DNA from: CALCHA01 sp035548175
Lineage (GTDB): Bacteria; Planctomycetota; Phycisphaerae; WQYP01
Assembly: GCA_035548175.1 (NCBI GenBank)
Contig: DASZTO010000008.1
Coordinates: 1 to 47,309 of the forward strand
Direction of reading: 5' to 3'
DNA length: 47,309 bases
In this document: positions 35,558 through 43,783 of the stretch, in pieces
How positions within the stretch are numbered: position 1 is the stretch's first letter
Layout of the letters: every line of letters begins with the position of its first letter
Program-made: the position numbers and the translations under genes
Notes under the pieces: generated by a model
Seen by the model: only the letters and a program-made list of their open reading frames with translations
Database searches by the model: none
What the model was told of the DNA's origin: nothing

Positions 35558-36979
35558 TCAGCGGGCGGGGGCCGATCGGGGAGCGGGAGCGGCGCCGCCG
35601 CCGCGGATTCCGCCTCGGAAACCCCGGCCTGCGCCGAAGCGCATGGGCGGCGTCGGTTCGAGGGGAAGGGTGAAGGCGTCGGGCTGGGGTTCGGGGTGGG
35701 CGGGGTCGAAGGGGGTGGCGAGGTCATTGAGGGCGCTCGCGAGGGGGAGCTTGTCCTGGCGAATGCCTTCGACGATGCAGCGGGCGAAGAGGTAGCCGCC
35801 GTAGTCCTTGCTGTGGAGGCCTTCGACGTAAGCGCGGGGGGCGAGCGTTGGGCCGAGGGCTTTGACGAGCTGGACGCTCATGGCGTTGAGGTCGATCAGC
35901 GCGGTGTTGGATTCCTTGGCGGCGGCGACGGCGGCCTGGGGGTAATCGCGCAGCCCGGCTTCGTTCACCTCGCCGGACCGCATGTCGATTTTGGTCATGG
36001 GGGAGACGATGACGGGGGTGGCGCCCTTGGCCTTGATTTGCGCGGAATAGTCTTCAAGGAGCTTTTTGTAATCGGTGTTGGCTTCGGAGTAGGTTTTGGA
36101 CCAGTCGCCGGAGGGCTGGTCGGCGGGCCACATGGCGTTGCGGCCGGACTTGTTGAGATCGTTTGTGCCGAACTGGAGCAAGACGTAATCGCCGGGTTTC
36201 ACTTCGCTCATGACTTTGTCCCAGCGATTTTCGAATTTGAAGGCTTTGAGGGTTTCGCCGGACTCGGCGTAGTTGGCGACGGCGACCGAGGGTTTGAAGA
36301 AAACGGGGAGCATCTGGCCCCACGTCCCGTAGGGATCGCGCGGCTGATCGGTGACCGTGGAATCGCCGCAGAGAAAGACCGTGGTGACGTGGTCGGCTTT
36401 CTGGATGTCGAGGGCGGAGACGGAGGGGTGCGTGCCGATGAATTCGAGGGAGAGCTTGTCGTCCCAGGTGAAGGAGCCGGGCTCGCGGGGGTCGAGTTTG
36501 ACGTCGCCGTCGTTGGCGATGTGGGGGGAGCGGACGTTGACGGTGAAGGATTTTTTGACGAATTCGCCTTTTTGCGTGTGGATCTGATCGAGCATGAGGC
36601 GGCGGGCTTCGGCTTTGACGGTGGTGGCGGCGTCGGTGTCGGGATTGCCGAGGGTGACGGTGACGGTGTAATTGCCAGGGGGCACGGCGACGGAGAAGAT
36701 GAAGCGTTCGTTGCTGGTGATGGCGGGGCCGGCGGATTGGAGTGCGGGCTGGGTGGCGGGCATGGGTTGGATGCCGGGGCCGGGGACGTTGGTGTCGGGT
36801 TCGAAGCCGTAGCCGCGCTCGGGGGTGAAGAGGGTGTCGGGGGAGATGGGGGTGGCGTCGGTGACTTTGCCGCCGAAAGAGAAGGAGAAGGAGGTGGCGT
36901 GTTGCCCGGGGGGAACGGGGGCCATGGCGAGAGAGGCGGCGGCGGCGAGGAGGGTGATGGCGGCGGGGAGGGGTTTCAT
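35558..36979 (-). CDS. Rhamnogalacturonan acetylesterase, CE12/SGNH family (copy 2)
   Basis: A 473-residue exported protein with a signal peptide (MKPLPAAITLLAAAASLAMA). An N-terminal beta domain (about 25-195) precedes the SGNH domain with CGDSTVTD (Ser near 207), ESGET, FGTNDLN and EGLHSKDYGG (His near 388). As in copy 1, Glu stands three residues before the His where Asp is usual. The C-terminal 25 residues are Gly/Arg/Ala-rich (MRFGAGRGFRGGIRGGG). It follows the DUF2264 gene by 51 nt on the same strand and is likely cotranscribed. Confidence 0.9.
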   Translation of the reverse strand: MKPLPAAITLLAAAASLAMAPVPPGQHATSFSFSFGGKVTDATPISPDTLFTPERGYGFEPDTNVPGPGIQPMPATQPALQSAGPAITSNERFIFSVAVPPGNYTVTVTLGNPDTDAATTVKAEARRLMLDQIHTQKGEFVKKSFTVNVRSPHIANDGDVKLDPREPGSFTWDDKLSLEFIGTHPSVSALDIQKADHVTTVFLCGDSTVTDQPRDPYGTWGQMLPVFFKPSVAVANYAESGETLKAFKFENRWDKVMSEVKPGDYVLLQFGTNDLNKSGRNAMWPADQPSGDWSKTYSEANTDYKKLLEDYSAQIKAKGATPVIVSPMTKIDMRSGEVNEAGLRDYPQAAVAAAKESNTALIDLNAMSVQLVKALGPTLAPRAYVEGLHSKDYGGYLFARCIVEGIRQDKLPLASALNDLATPFDPAHPEPQPDAFTLPLEPTPPMRFGAGRGFRGGIRGGGAAPAPRSAPAR

Positions 36980-37030
36980 GGGGAATCCTCGTGCGAGATG
37001 GCGTGAGAGTGAATCGCGGGGGAGCGGAGG

Positions 37031-38353
37031 TTATTGCAGGTCGGGGAGGGTGGGGAGGGGGAGGGAGGCGGCGGGGGCATCGGGGAGGGCGTGGTCGGCG
37101 GGCATGTTCTCGCCTTTCCAGAGTTTTTGTTGGGACCAGGGCGCGGGGGGATCGGCCCAGAAGTTGTCGGAGGGCGGGAGGGCGAGGGGGAGGAGGGCGA
37201 CGGAGCACATGTACAGGCTGCCGGTGGAGATGTAGGGTTCGCCGAGGGCGGGCTGGTGACCGGCGAGGCCGATGCGCAGCCAGCCGTTCTGATCGAAGGT
37301 ATCGGGGACGTCGAGGGTTTTGTGGAGCACGGCGGTGAGGGCGCAGCGGACCTGGGCGGCGGAGATTTCTTCCGGGAGCTGCTGGGCGAGCGCGATGGCG
37401 GCGAGGGCGTGGAAAGCGCCGGCGCGGTAGGTGATGGAGCGGCCGATGGGGGGATAGGTCCCGTCGGGGGCGATCTGCATTTCGAGGATGCGTGAATAGC
37501 GGCGTGCGCGGCGGAGGACTTCGGCATGGGTGGGCTCGAAGCGCGGGTCATGTTGCGCGAGCGTGGCGAGGCAGTCGAGGAGCATGGGGTGGATGACGTA
37601 GGAATTGTAGTAATCGGCGTGGATGGGGGCGCCGTCGCCATAGATGCCGTCGCCTTTGTACCAGGAGAGCATGCGGCGGAGTTCGTCTTCGAGGCGGTCG
37701 CGCCGGGTGGGGCGTCCGACGGCAAGGAGGGCGGCTTCGACGGTGGCGGCGAAGAGGACCCAGTTGTTGCGATTGGGTGCGGCGATGGCGCGGGAGGCTT
37801 CGAGGGCGGCGATGAATTGCTGCCGCACGCGCGCCGGCTGGGCGTCCCACAGGAAGGATTTGGCGCGGAGGAGCGCTTCGGCGAGGAAGGCGGTGTCGAC
37901 GAGGGCCTGATCGCCTTTGGAGTAATTGAGGAAATCGGGAGAGGCGGGGTTGGTGGCGTTGTCGAGGGCGGCGGCGGCCAGGGCGCGGAGGTCGGCGTGG
38001 AGTTTTGATTCGGCGGGGTCGGTGGGCGTGGAGGCGAGCCACGGAGCGATGCCGACGAGCAGGCGTCCGAAGGCTTCGAGGTGGGTGAACTGCTGGCGGT
38101 TTTTGCCGTTGGATTCGACGGGCATGTTTTTGCGGAGGGTGTTGTCGGCGAGGTTCTGGAGGATGGGGCGCGAGAGTTTGTCGATGAGAGTGAGCCAGTA
38201 GGGGCGATCGGATTGCGCGGGCGCGGGCGAAGCGGCGGGCGCGGGGGCGGCGATTGCGCGCGCGGGGAGTGCGGCGAGGCTGAGGGCGGCGCCCGTGCGA
38301 AGGAAGTCGCGGCGGTTGAGCGACGTGGGCGTGTGCGCGGGGTCGGTCGGCAT
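37031..38353 (-). CDS. DUF2264 (GH154-type) glycoside hydrolase, Tat-exported
   Basis: A 440-residue protein with a twin-arginine signal (NRRDFLRTGAALSLAALPARA). The body is an (alpha/alpha) barrel type with HLEAFGRLLVGIAPWL, NNWVLFAATVEAALL, WYKGDGIYGDG and HADYYNSYVIHPML, the pattern of DUF2264. As I recall, that family is now classed as GH154, with a beta-glucuronidase acting on plant glycans. Beside a CE12 esterase it probably finishes uronic-acid-containing oligomers. The ATG follows GGAGG by 6 nt. It is the first gene of the second RG block. Confidence 0.8.
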   Translation of the reverse strand: MPTDPAHTPTSLNRRDFLRTGAALSLAALPARAIAAPAPAASPAPAQSDRPYWLTLIDKLSRPILQNLADNTLRKNMPVESNGKNRQQFTHLEAFGRLLVGIAPWLASTPTDPAESKLHADLRALAAAALDNATNPASPDFLNYSKGDQALVDTAFLAEALLRAKSFLWDAQPARVRQQFIAALEASRAIAAPNRNNWVLFAATVEAALLAVGRPTRRDRLEDELRRMLSWYKGDGIYGDGAPIHADYYNSYVIHPMLLDCLATLAQHDPRFEPTHAEVLRRARRYSRILEMQIAPDGTYPPIGRSITYRAGAFHALAAIALAQQLPEEISAAQVRCALTAVLHKTLDVPDTFDQNGWLRIGLAGHQPALGEPYISTGSLYMCSVALLPLALPPSDNFWADPPAPWSQQKLWKGENMPADHALPDAPAASLPLPTLPDLQ

Positions 38354-38385
38354 GGATACCTCCGGATGTTCCAGCGTTCAAAAAT

Positions 38386-38458
38386 AACCACGGAGAGCAC
38401 GGAGCACACGGAGTTTCCATCAAATTTTTTCTCCGTGCTCTCCGTGTCCTCCGTGGTT
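38386..38458. repeat. CACGGAGNN tandem arms forming a large palindrome
   Basis: The left arm (38386-38413) contains three copies of CACGGAG at 9-nt spacing. The right arm (38431-38458) contains three copies of CTCCGTG at the same spacing. The arms pair over about 28 nt with four mismatches around a 17-nt AT-rich loop. The element lies between the DUF89 and DUF2264 genes, both on the minus strand. Confidence 0.75.
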
Positions 38459-38470
38459 TTTTCCGTGGTT

Positions 38471-39553
38471 TCAAATGGGCGTGGCGGGATCGAAGCGGCA
38501 GAGCGAGTCGAAAACTTTTCCGCCGTGGCGGCGCGCGACGATTTCTTCCTTGATCATGGCGAGCTTGAGGGAATCGACGGTGAACGCGGCTTCGAGGTTG
38601 GATTCGCACGCCCGGCCCATGCCTTCGAGGATGACCAGATCGGTGCGCGGCGCGGCGGCGTTCACGTCCGCGGAGACCTCGCGGAGGTCGATGAGCGGGG
38701 CGATGCCGCCGGAGTCGATGGCGGTGATGATGCCATGCTGCACGAGGCGATCGAGCACGGGATCGATCGCCTGGAGGCGCGGGATCAGGGCCCGAACCTC
38801 GGCGACGGTCATGTCGTTGAGCGCCGGCAGCCGGTTGGCGGCGATCACCACGCGCGTTCCCCGCTGCGCCAGCCAGCGGCAGAAGGGCATCACGCCCAGG
38901 ACGAAATCGGAGCCGGCGTTGTCGCAGAAGAAGAGGGCCTGTTTGTAGGGCGGCGCGTGGTTGGGGGCGGCGCGCAGGAGGCGCTCGGCGAGGGCGTCGA
39001 AGTGATCGATGAGCCAGGGGCGCTTCTTTCCGACATCGTCCCGGACCTTGAGAAAATCGGGAGATTCGCTGGCGAAGAGCCTGGTGGTGGCGCCGGCGCC
39101 CAGGTCGAAGATGTTCCCGGCGAAGACGCCTTCGACGGCGAGTTGGAGCGCTTCGCGCAAATCGGCGTGGGCGTCGAGCTCGCCGACGATGCGCGGGTAG
39201 AGCGCGAGCATGGCGTCGTTTTCGCGGGCCTTGGTTTTCTCGAAGGGGTCCGGGATGCCGTGGGCGATGAGCTGTTCCTGGCGCAGCATGTCGAGCAGCA
39301 GCAGATCGAGCCGGCCCATGAGGCGGGGATTCCCCCGGAGACGGTGGAGCGTTGCGACGAGATCGCGCTTGCAGGCGAGCGCCCGCTCGCGCGCGGGTTC
39401 CCCATACTGCTCGATGGCGAGCTTCACGATGGTGTCGAAGTGGGTCTCGAAATGGCGCAGCCAGTACTCGCGGTACTCGGCATCCTCAAGCATGTTTTCG
39501 GTGGAGCAGGGGATGTACGCGGAGGGATGGGCGAGGAGGGAAAAAACCGGCAT
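38471..39553 (-). CDS. DUF89 family metal-dependent phosphatase-like protein
   Basis: A 360-residue protein. FFCDNAGSDF (near residue 209) is the metal-binding Asp/Asn core of DUF89, and VMPFCRWLAQRGTRVVIAAN resembles the form fused to eukaryotic pantothenate kinase 4. Family members are 'damage-control' phosphatases that hydrolyse phospho-metabolites using Co2+/Ni2+/Mn2+. I prefer the ATG at 39551-39553. A TTG eight codons upstream overlaps the preceding stop (TTGA) and could give coupled translation. It is last in a GNAT-PDZ-DUF89 series. Confidence 0.82.
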   Translation of the reverse strand: MPVFSLLAHPSAYIPCSTENMLEDAEYREYWLRHFETHFDTIVKLAIEQYGEPARERALACKRDLVATLHRLRGNPRLMGRLDLLLLDMLRQEQLIAHGIPDPFEKTKARENDAMLALYPRIVGELDAHADLREALQLAVEGVFAGNIFDLGAGATTRLFASESPDFLKVRDDVGKKRPWLIDHFDALAERLLRAAPNHAPPYKQALFFCDNAGSDFVLGVMPFCRWLAQRGTRVVIAANRLPALNDMTVAEVRALIPRLQAIDPVLDRLVQHGIITAIDSGGIAPLIDLREVSADVNAAAPRTDLVILEGMGRACESNLEAAFTVDSLKLAMIKEEIVARRHGGKVFDSLCRFDPATPI

Positions 39554-39573
39554 CGGAGACTCAACGCAAAGGG

Positions 39574-40872
39574 TCAACGGGGGGCGGGAGCTCTCCCCGG
39601 CGCTTCATTGAAAATCGTCGGGGCCAGGCGGGCGGATTGCTCGTCCGTGGCGCGCCGCGTCACCAGCGGGGTCCCTCCGCCGGTCTCTTCGCGCACCAGC
39701 GAGCGGCGATCGTCGAACCAGTAGCTCTCGACGACCACCCCGCAGTGCTGCAGATCGACGCGCCAGCCGGAACTGAGCGTCCCCGCCGGGCGCGTGGCCG
39801 TGGCGGGCTGCGTCCCGGCCGTTTCGCGGGCGAAGTTCTGCCGGCCGCGGGTGATCAGGACATAGCCGGGGCGGGCGATGAAATCGTGGACGCTGGTGAG
39901 ATGGAGCGCGAGGACGTCTCCGTCCTCGTGGGGCATGGCGGCGGCGATATACGGCACAGCCGCCGAGATGACGCTGTCGAGAGGCGCGGGCTGGGTCTCT
40001 CCGGCGATCTTGAGGTTCGGGCCGAGGCGTTCGGCGGTGCGGTCGGGTTGGCCGGCATCGTGGCGCTCCACGGACAGCAGCACGAAGGCCGGCGCGTGAT
40101 CGTAGTCGCCGCCGCGGAGCTTGAAGGTGATATCCTCCGCCGCCGCGCCCGCCGGTGCGTTATCGACGCCGCCCATGGCGTCATCGGGAAAGACCTCGAG
40201 GCGGCACTCGATTTCGTTTTCCCCCGCCACGCGCAGGCTGCGCCGCTGCCAGTTCACCTTGGGACCGTCCGCCTGTTCCGTCCAGAAAAACGCGGACCCG
40301 CCCACGCTCGCATCTTCGCCCGACTGATTGGCCATCAGCTCGTCCCACGCCATTTTCACGTGGCCGCGAAGGCTCGGCGGGGGATTGCCCGCCACCCCGA
40401 CCTGGGCCACGACTTCGATGGCGCGAATGCCCAATGGCTCGCGCCGGATGGGCATCTCGATCGGGCTGGCCGAGCCCGCGCGGCGCACGGCGATCACCAC
40501 CGATCGCGAGGGAGTCCCGGGCTCGAGCGCGCCCCCCGTGCTGGTGAGCGCTTCGGCGATCGCGTCGGCCACCGCCTTGCGTAGCTGCGCCAGCGTGCCG
40601 ATCGGCAGCCCCCGATACCCGACGATGATGTCTCCGCCCCGCAACCCCGCGGCGGCGGCGGCTGAATCCGGGCCGACTTCCGTGATCAGCACCCCGGTCA
40701 CCGGCGGCGATTTCATGGCGGCCAAAACAGCCGCATACTGGGCCTCGACATCCGCCGCCGCGCTGGGCGCGCCGCCGCCGCCCGCCGCCGCAGCCCCGCG
40801 CGCCAGCATCAGCGCCGCCGCCATGGCCGCCGCTCCCACTCCCGCGGATCGCCTCTTCGCCCGACTGCCCAT
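39574..40872 (-). CDS. Exported PDZ-domain protein
   Basis: A 432-residue protein with an N-terminal export signal (GVGAAAMAAALMLARGAAA). A PDZ domain lies at about residues 50-150 (GVLITEVGPDSAAAAAGLRGGDIIVGYRG), usually a site for binding peptide C-termini. The remaining 270 residues have no recognised motif and no protease triad is visible. It begins 3 nt after the upstream GNAT stop and ends just before the DUF89 gene. Confidence 0.82.
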   Translation of the reverse strand: MGSRAKRRSAGVGAAAMAAALMLARGAAAAGGGGAPSAAADVEAQYAAVLAAMKSPPVTGVLITEVGPDSAAAAAGLRGGDIIVGYRGLPIGTLAQLRKAVADAIAEALTSTGGALEPGTPSRSVVIAVRRAGSASPIEMPIRREPLGIRAIEVVAQVGVAGNPPPSLRGHVKMAWDELMANQSGEDASVGGSAFFWTEQADGPKVNWQRRSLRVAGENEIECRLEVFPDDAMGGVDNAPAGAAAEDITFKLRGGDYDHAPAFVLLSVERHDAGQPDRTAERLGPNLKIAGETQPAPLDSVISAAVPYIAAAMPHEDGDVLALHLTSVHDFIARPGYVLITRGRQNFARETAGTQPATATRPAGTLSSGWRVDLQHCGVVVESYWFDDRRSLVREETGGGTPLVTRRATDEQSARLAPTIFNEAPGRAPAPR

Positions 40873-40874
40873 GC

Positions 40875-41333
40875 TTATGAGAGTTCCTCGGTCATCGCTT
40901 TTTCGAACTGGATCAGCAGGTCCGAGCGCATCGAATCCCAGCGCGTCCCCACCACGTCATAGCCCGTCTCCAGCGCCAGATGCAGCATCGGCCGATGACG
41001 ATTCAGCGTTTCAAAACGCAGGTACTCGTAGCCGTGATTCTTGGCCCATTCCGCCTGCGACTCGAGCAACTGCTTGCCGATGCCCTTCCGCCGGAAGTCC
41101 GCGTGCACCCCCGTGAGCCAGTTGTAAAATACAAACGGCTTGAGCTCGAAGCCGATCGTGAAGCCCACCGGACGGTTGTCCAGGCTCGCCAGCATCACCA
41201 GCACGTTGTACCGCCCCTGGAACCGGCGGCGGAAGTAATCCTCGGTCTCCGTCGGGCGGAAAATCTGGTTGTACAACTCCACGATCATCGGGAGCTGCTG
41301 CTCGGTCACCACGCTGATGTCTGCCTGCGCCAT
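40875..41333 (-). CDS. GNAT N-acetyltransferase
   Basis: A 152-residue single-domain GNAT protein. The acetyl-CoA loop is FRRKGIGKQLLE (near 80-91), preceded by the strand VHAD and followed by FETLNRHRPMLHLALETGYD. The substrate is unknown. The ATG at 41331-41333 is preferred over an upstream extension because the GNAT fold begins immediately. TATACT on the minus strand at 41371-41376 may be a -10 box. It is the first gene of the three-gene series. Confidence 0.85.
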   Translation of the reverse strand: MAQADISVVTEQQLPMIVELYNQIFRPTETEDYFRRRFQGRYNVLVMLASLDNRPVGFTIGFELKPFVFYNWLTGVHADFRRKGIGKQLLESQAEWAKNHGYEYLRFETLNRHRPMLHLALETGYDVVGTRWDSMRSDLLIQFEKAMTEELS

Positions 41334-41558
41334 CGCCGCCCTGCACGCCTCGGTTGGGAAAGGTGGAAGTATAGCAGTGGCCATGGGCCATTTCATCTGG
41401 CCGCCGCTCATCAGCGGCCGCGCACGCCCCCCCCTTTTTCTTGCGCATCCCTGTGGCGCATCATCCTGCTGAAAAAGGCGCGAATTCTCCGCGCCCTCCG
41501 CGACCTCCCCATCAAAATTCCCGGATCCCTCCCCGGCGCGCCGCGCTTCCGTCCGCCG

Positions 41559-42074
41559 TCAGCCGTCGCGATCGGCAGCCGTTTCGCCGGGCTGGTCCGA
41601 TGGGCCGTCGCTCTGGGTGCGGCGTTTTTTGGCGCGCTGCACGATTTCGGCGACCTGCGTGCCCGGGATCAGGTCCTGGGCGCGCAGCCGTTCGACAACT
41701 TCCTCGATGGCGTCATACAGATTCGAGCAGATGGCGTTGGCGCGGTCCTGGGCCTGATTGACCAATCCTTTGGCCGCCTCCAGGCGCTGGTGGGGCGAGC
41801 CCTTCATGCCCGCCGCGATCGATTCGATCGCCGCGCGGATGCGCTGCCGCGTGCGCGTGCGCCGCAGCGGATCGGCCACGCCCGCGCCGCGCTTTTCCGC
41901 CGCCATTCCCGTCAGCCACAGAATCATGCGCGCCTTGGGCTGATTGCGCGGCAGGGAAATCTCCGTGGCCGCCGCGACCGGGTTGCCGCTGACATGGCGG
42001 ATCGTCAGCCCCAGGTGCGCCGCGGCGACCGCCTGCCCCGCTTCGTAAAACAAATAAGCCTTGCGCCGATCCAT
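41559..42074 (-). CDS. M41-peptidase-like protein lacking the zinc motif
   Basis: A 171-residue protein. RRKAYLFYEAGQAVAAAHLG aligns by eye with the start of the FtsH peptidase domain (YHEAGHAVV), and ILWLTGMAAEKRGAG with the family's later 'GGxAAE' helix. The HEAGH zinc motif reads YEAGQ, so both histidines are lost and protease activity is not expected. The C-terminus is helical and ends in a charged tail. It could be a regulatory or structural relative of M41. The preceding 286-nt gene-free stretch (42075-42360) has an AT-rich patch at 42118-42170 that may hold its promoter. Confidence 0.6.
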   Translation of the reverse strand: MDRRKAYLFYEAGQAVAAAHLGLTIRHVSGNPVAAATEISLPRNQPKARMILWLTGMAAEKRGAGVADPLRRTRTRQRIRAAIESIAAGMKGSPHQRLEAAKGLVNQAQDRANAICSNLYDAIEEVVERLRAQDLIPGTQVAEIVQRAKKRRTQSDGPSDQPGETAADRDG

Positions 42075-42360
42075 GCTCTCTCAGCCCGTTTTTTTGGACC
42101 CGAGAGTTTATCCTTCAAGGCGCAATTGTTCCATTCTCATATTTACAATTCTTACCATTTCCCAAACCTCCGTCCGGATCAACTCGAACCTCGCGCCTGA
42201 TCCGCCCTTCGCCACACCCACCTTGCCAAACCGCCGCCCCCGACGCAAGCGCTTCCCAGCAAATCCCGCCGCCCCCGGCTGAGCATTTTTCTCCACGCCC
42301 CGCGGCTCGCCCCACCCCCAACCGCACGCCGCCCCGCGCCCCGCGGCTCCTTTCGTTTTC

Positions 42361-43686
42361 TTAAATGTAGTCGAGCATGTGAAAAATCCACGGCGTCCAG
42401 CGGAACGCCATCGACAGCTTCATCACCGCCTCCGCCGAGCCCTCCCGCCCGCTGGCGCTCCCCCCGCGCACCGCCAGCCGACCTTCTTCCACCGCCTGCG
42501 GAACGTCCAGCCTGTGCAGCAGCAGGCGCGTCAGAATCGCCCCATCGCTCTCCACGCGCAGCACCGCACCCCCGGCCGGCGACGCATCGCCGCGCAGCCA
42601 CAACGGCCCCATCCCCGGCGCCGCAAATTCCATCCCCCCGCCGCAACCCGCCCCCACGCTTGCCGCCGCCTCCGCCCGCACCCGATCCAGGTAGCGCTGC
42701 GCATGCAGCCAGCGCGCCTGCATCAGATAGCCCCACCGATCGACAAAACCAGATCGCGCCAGATGACCCCGGTAGGGATCATGCACCGACACCACCGCCC
42801 GCACCTGATGCACGTTTTTCGACCACGCCAGCTCGCACGCCGCCCGGATCAGCGCGCTCGCCACTCCCGTATCCCACTGGCGCGTCGCCAGCTCGAGAAT
42901 ATCCATCCGCGGCCGCTTGGAATGCCAGCCGCTCCAGCCCACCACGGCGTAGCCCATCAGCGTGCCCCCGCCGTCGCCCCCCGCGCCCGGACCCGCGCCG
43001 GTCCACAGCCCCAGCACCTGGAACTGGTAGTGCCGCTGGTAAAAATGATGCGCCAGCGTCCCCTGCCAGAATCCCGGTCCCCGCGGCACCGCGCCCCCGG
43101 TCTCCCGATACACCTCCTGATACACCGACCACATCTCCGCCTGCCAGCGCTCCGCGAAGCCCGCATCCCCGGCCGACACCGTCTGCACGTGATACCGTGC
43201 CCCCCCGCCGCCGCCGCCCCCCGATCCCGCGCCCGCCATGCCCGCGTCCGCCACGGCGCTCAGCCCGTCCTGCATGTCCAGGTACAGACAACGAATCGAC
43301 AGCACGCCATGGAAGCCCGTCTGTTCGTACCAGCGCGCCGCCGGCGAGCGCTCGTCGCGCACCACCGCCAGCAGCGCATCGACCTCCGGCAACAGCTCCG
43401 CCCACGCCCCGAACGTCCCGCGCGTCCCTCGGCGCAGCCCCATGCGCGACGCAAATTGATTCGACGAGAGCCACCCCACGTTCACCCGCGCATTCCCCGG
43501 CGCCGCCCGAACCTCGCGCCGCGCCAGCGGCATCACCCCGCAAAGCGCATCCCCCTCCGCCAGCACCAGCGCCGTCATCCGATCCTGCCTCCAGGAGTCT
43601 TCGCTGCGCGCCGTCGAACCCCCGGACTCCAGCGCCCGCAGCACCGCCCCCGCCTCCCCTTCACGCATCCGTCGAACCGTCGCCAT
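42361..43686 (-). CDS. Eis-like double-GNAT acetyltransferase with sterol-carrier-like C-terminus
   Basis: A 441-residue protein. The N-terminal GNAT half includes GVMPLARREVRAAPG and ARWYEQTGFHGV. A second GNAT-like half (about 160-310) includes GYAVVGWSGWHSKRPRMDIL and DTGVASALIRAACELAW. The C-terminal part (about 330-441) resembles the SCP2-like domain of Eis proteins. Eis relatives acetylate amino groups of varied substrates, including aminoglycosides and peptides; the substrate here is unknown. A Gly run (about 155-165) separates the first two domains. Confidence 0.75.
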   Translation of the reverse strand: MATVRRMREGEAGAVLRALESGGSTARSEDSWRQDRMTALVLAEGDALCGVMPLARREVRAAPGNARVNVGWLSSNQFASRMGLRRGTRGTFGAWAELLPEVDALLAVVRDERSPAARWYEQTGFHGVLSIRCLYLDMQDGLSAVADAGMAGAGSGGGGGGGARYHVQTVSAGDAGFAERWQAEMWSVYQEVYRETGGAVPRGPGFWQGTLAHHFYQRHYQFQVLGLWTGAGPGAGGDGGGTLMGYAVVGWSGWHSKRPRMDILELATRQWDTGVASALIRAACELAWSKNVHQVRAVVSVHDPYRGHLARSGFVDRWGYLMQARWLHAQRYLDRVRAEAAASVGAGCGGGMEFAAPGMGPLWLRGDASPAGGAVLRVESDGAILTRLLLHRLDVPQAVEEGRLAVRGGSASGREGSAEAVMKLSMAFRWTPWIFHMLDYI

Positions 43687-43783
43687 CCCCCCATCCTAAT
43701 CTCAAGTGATGGCGTTCAACCACCCGTGGCCTGCGACCACTCCGCCGCCGCCCGCCCCCCACCCCGCCCCCACCCACCCGCCC

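Noticed and set aside
38386..38458. Intrinsic terminator of the DUF89 gene
   Set aside because: The gene lies upstream on the minus strand and the stem could stall transcription, but there is no clean T-run directly after the stem, and the tandem-unit structure points to a repeat family.
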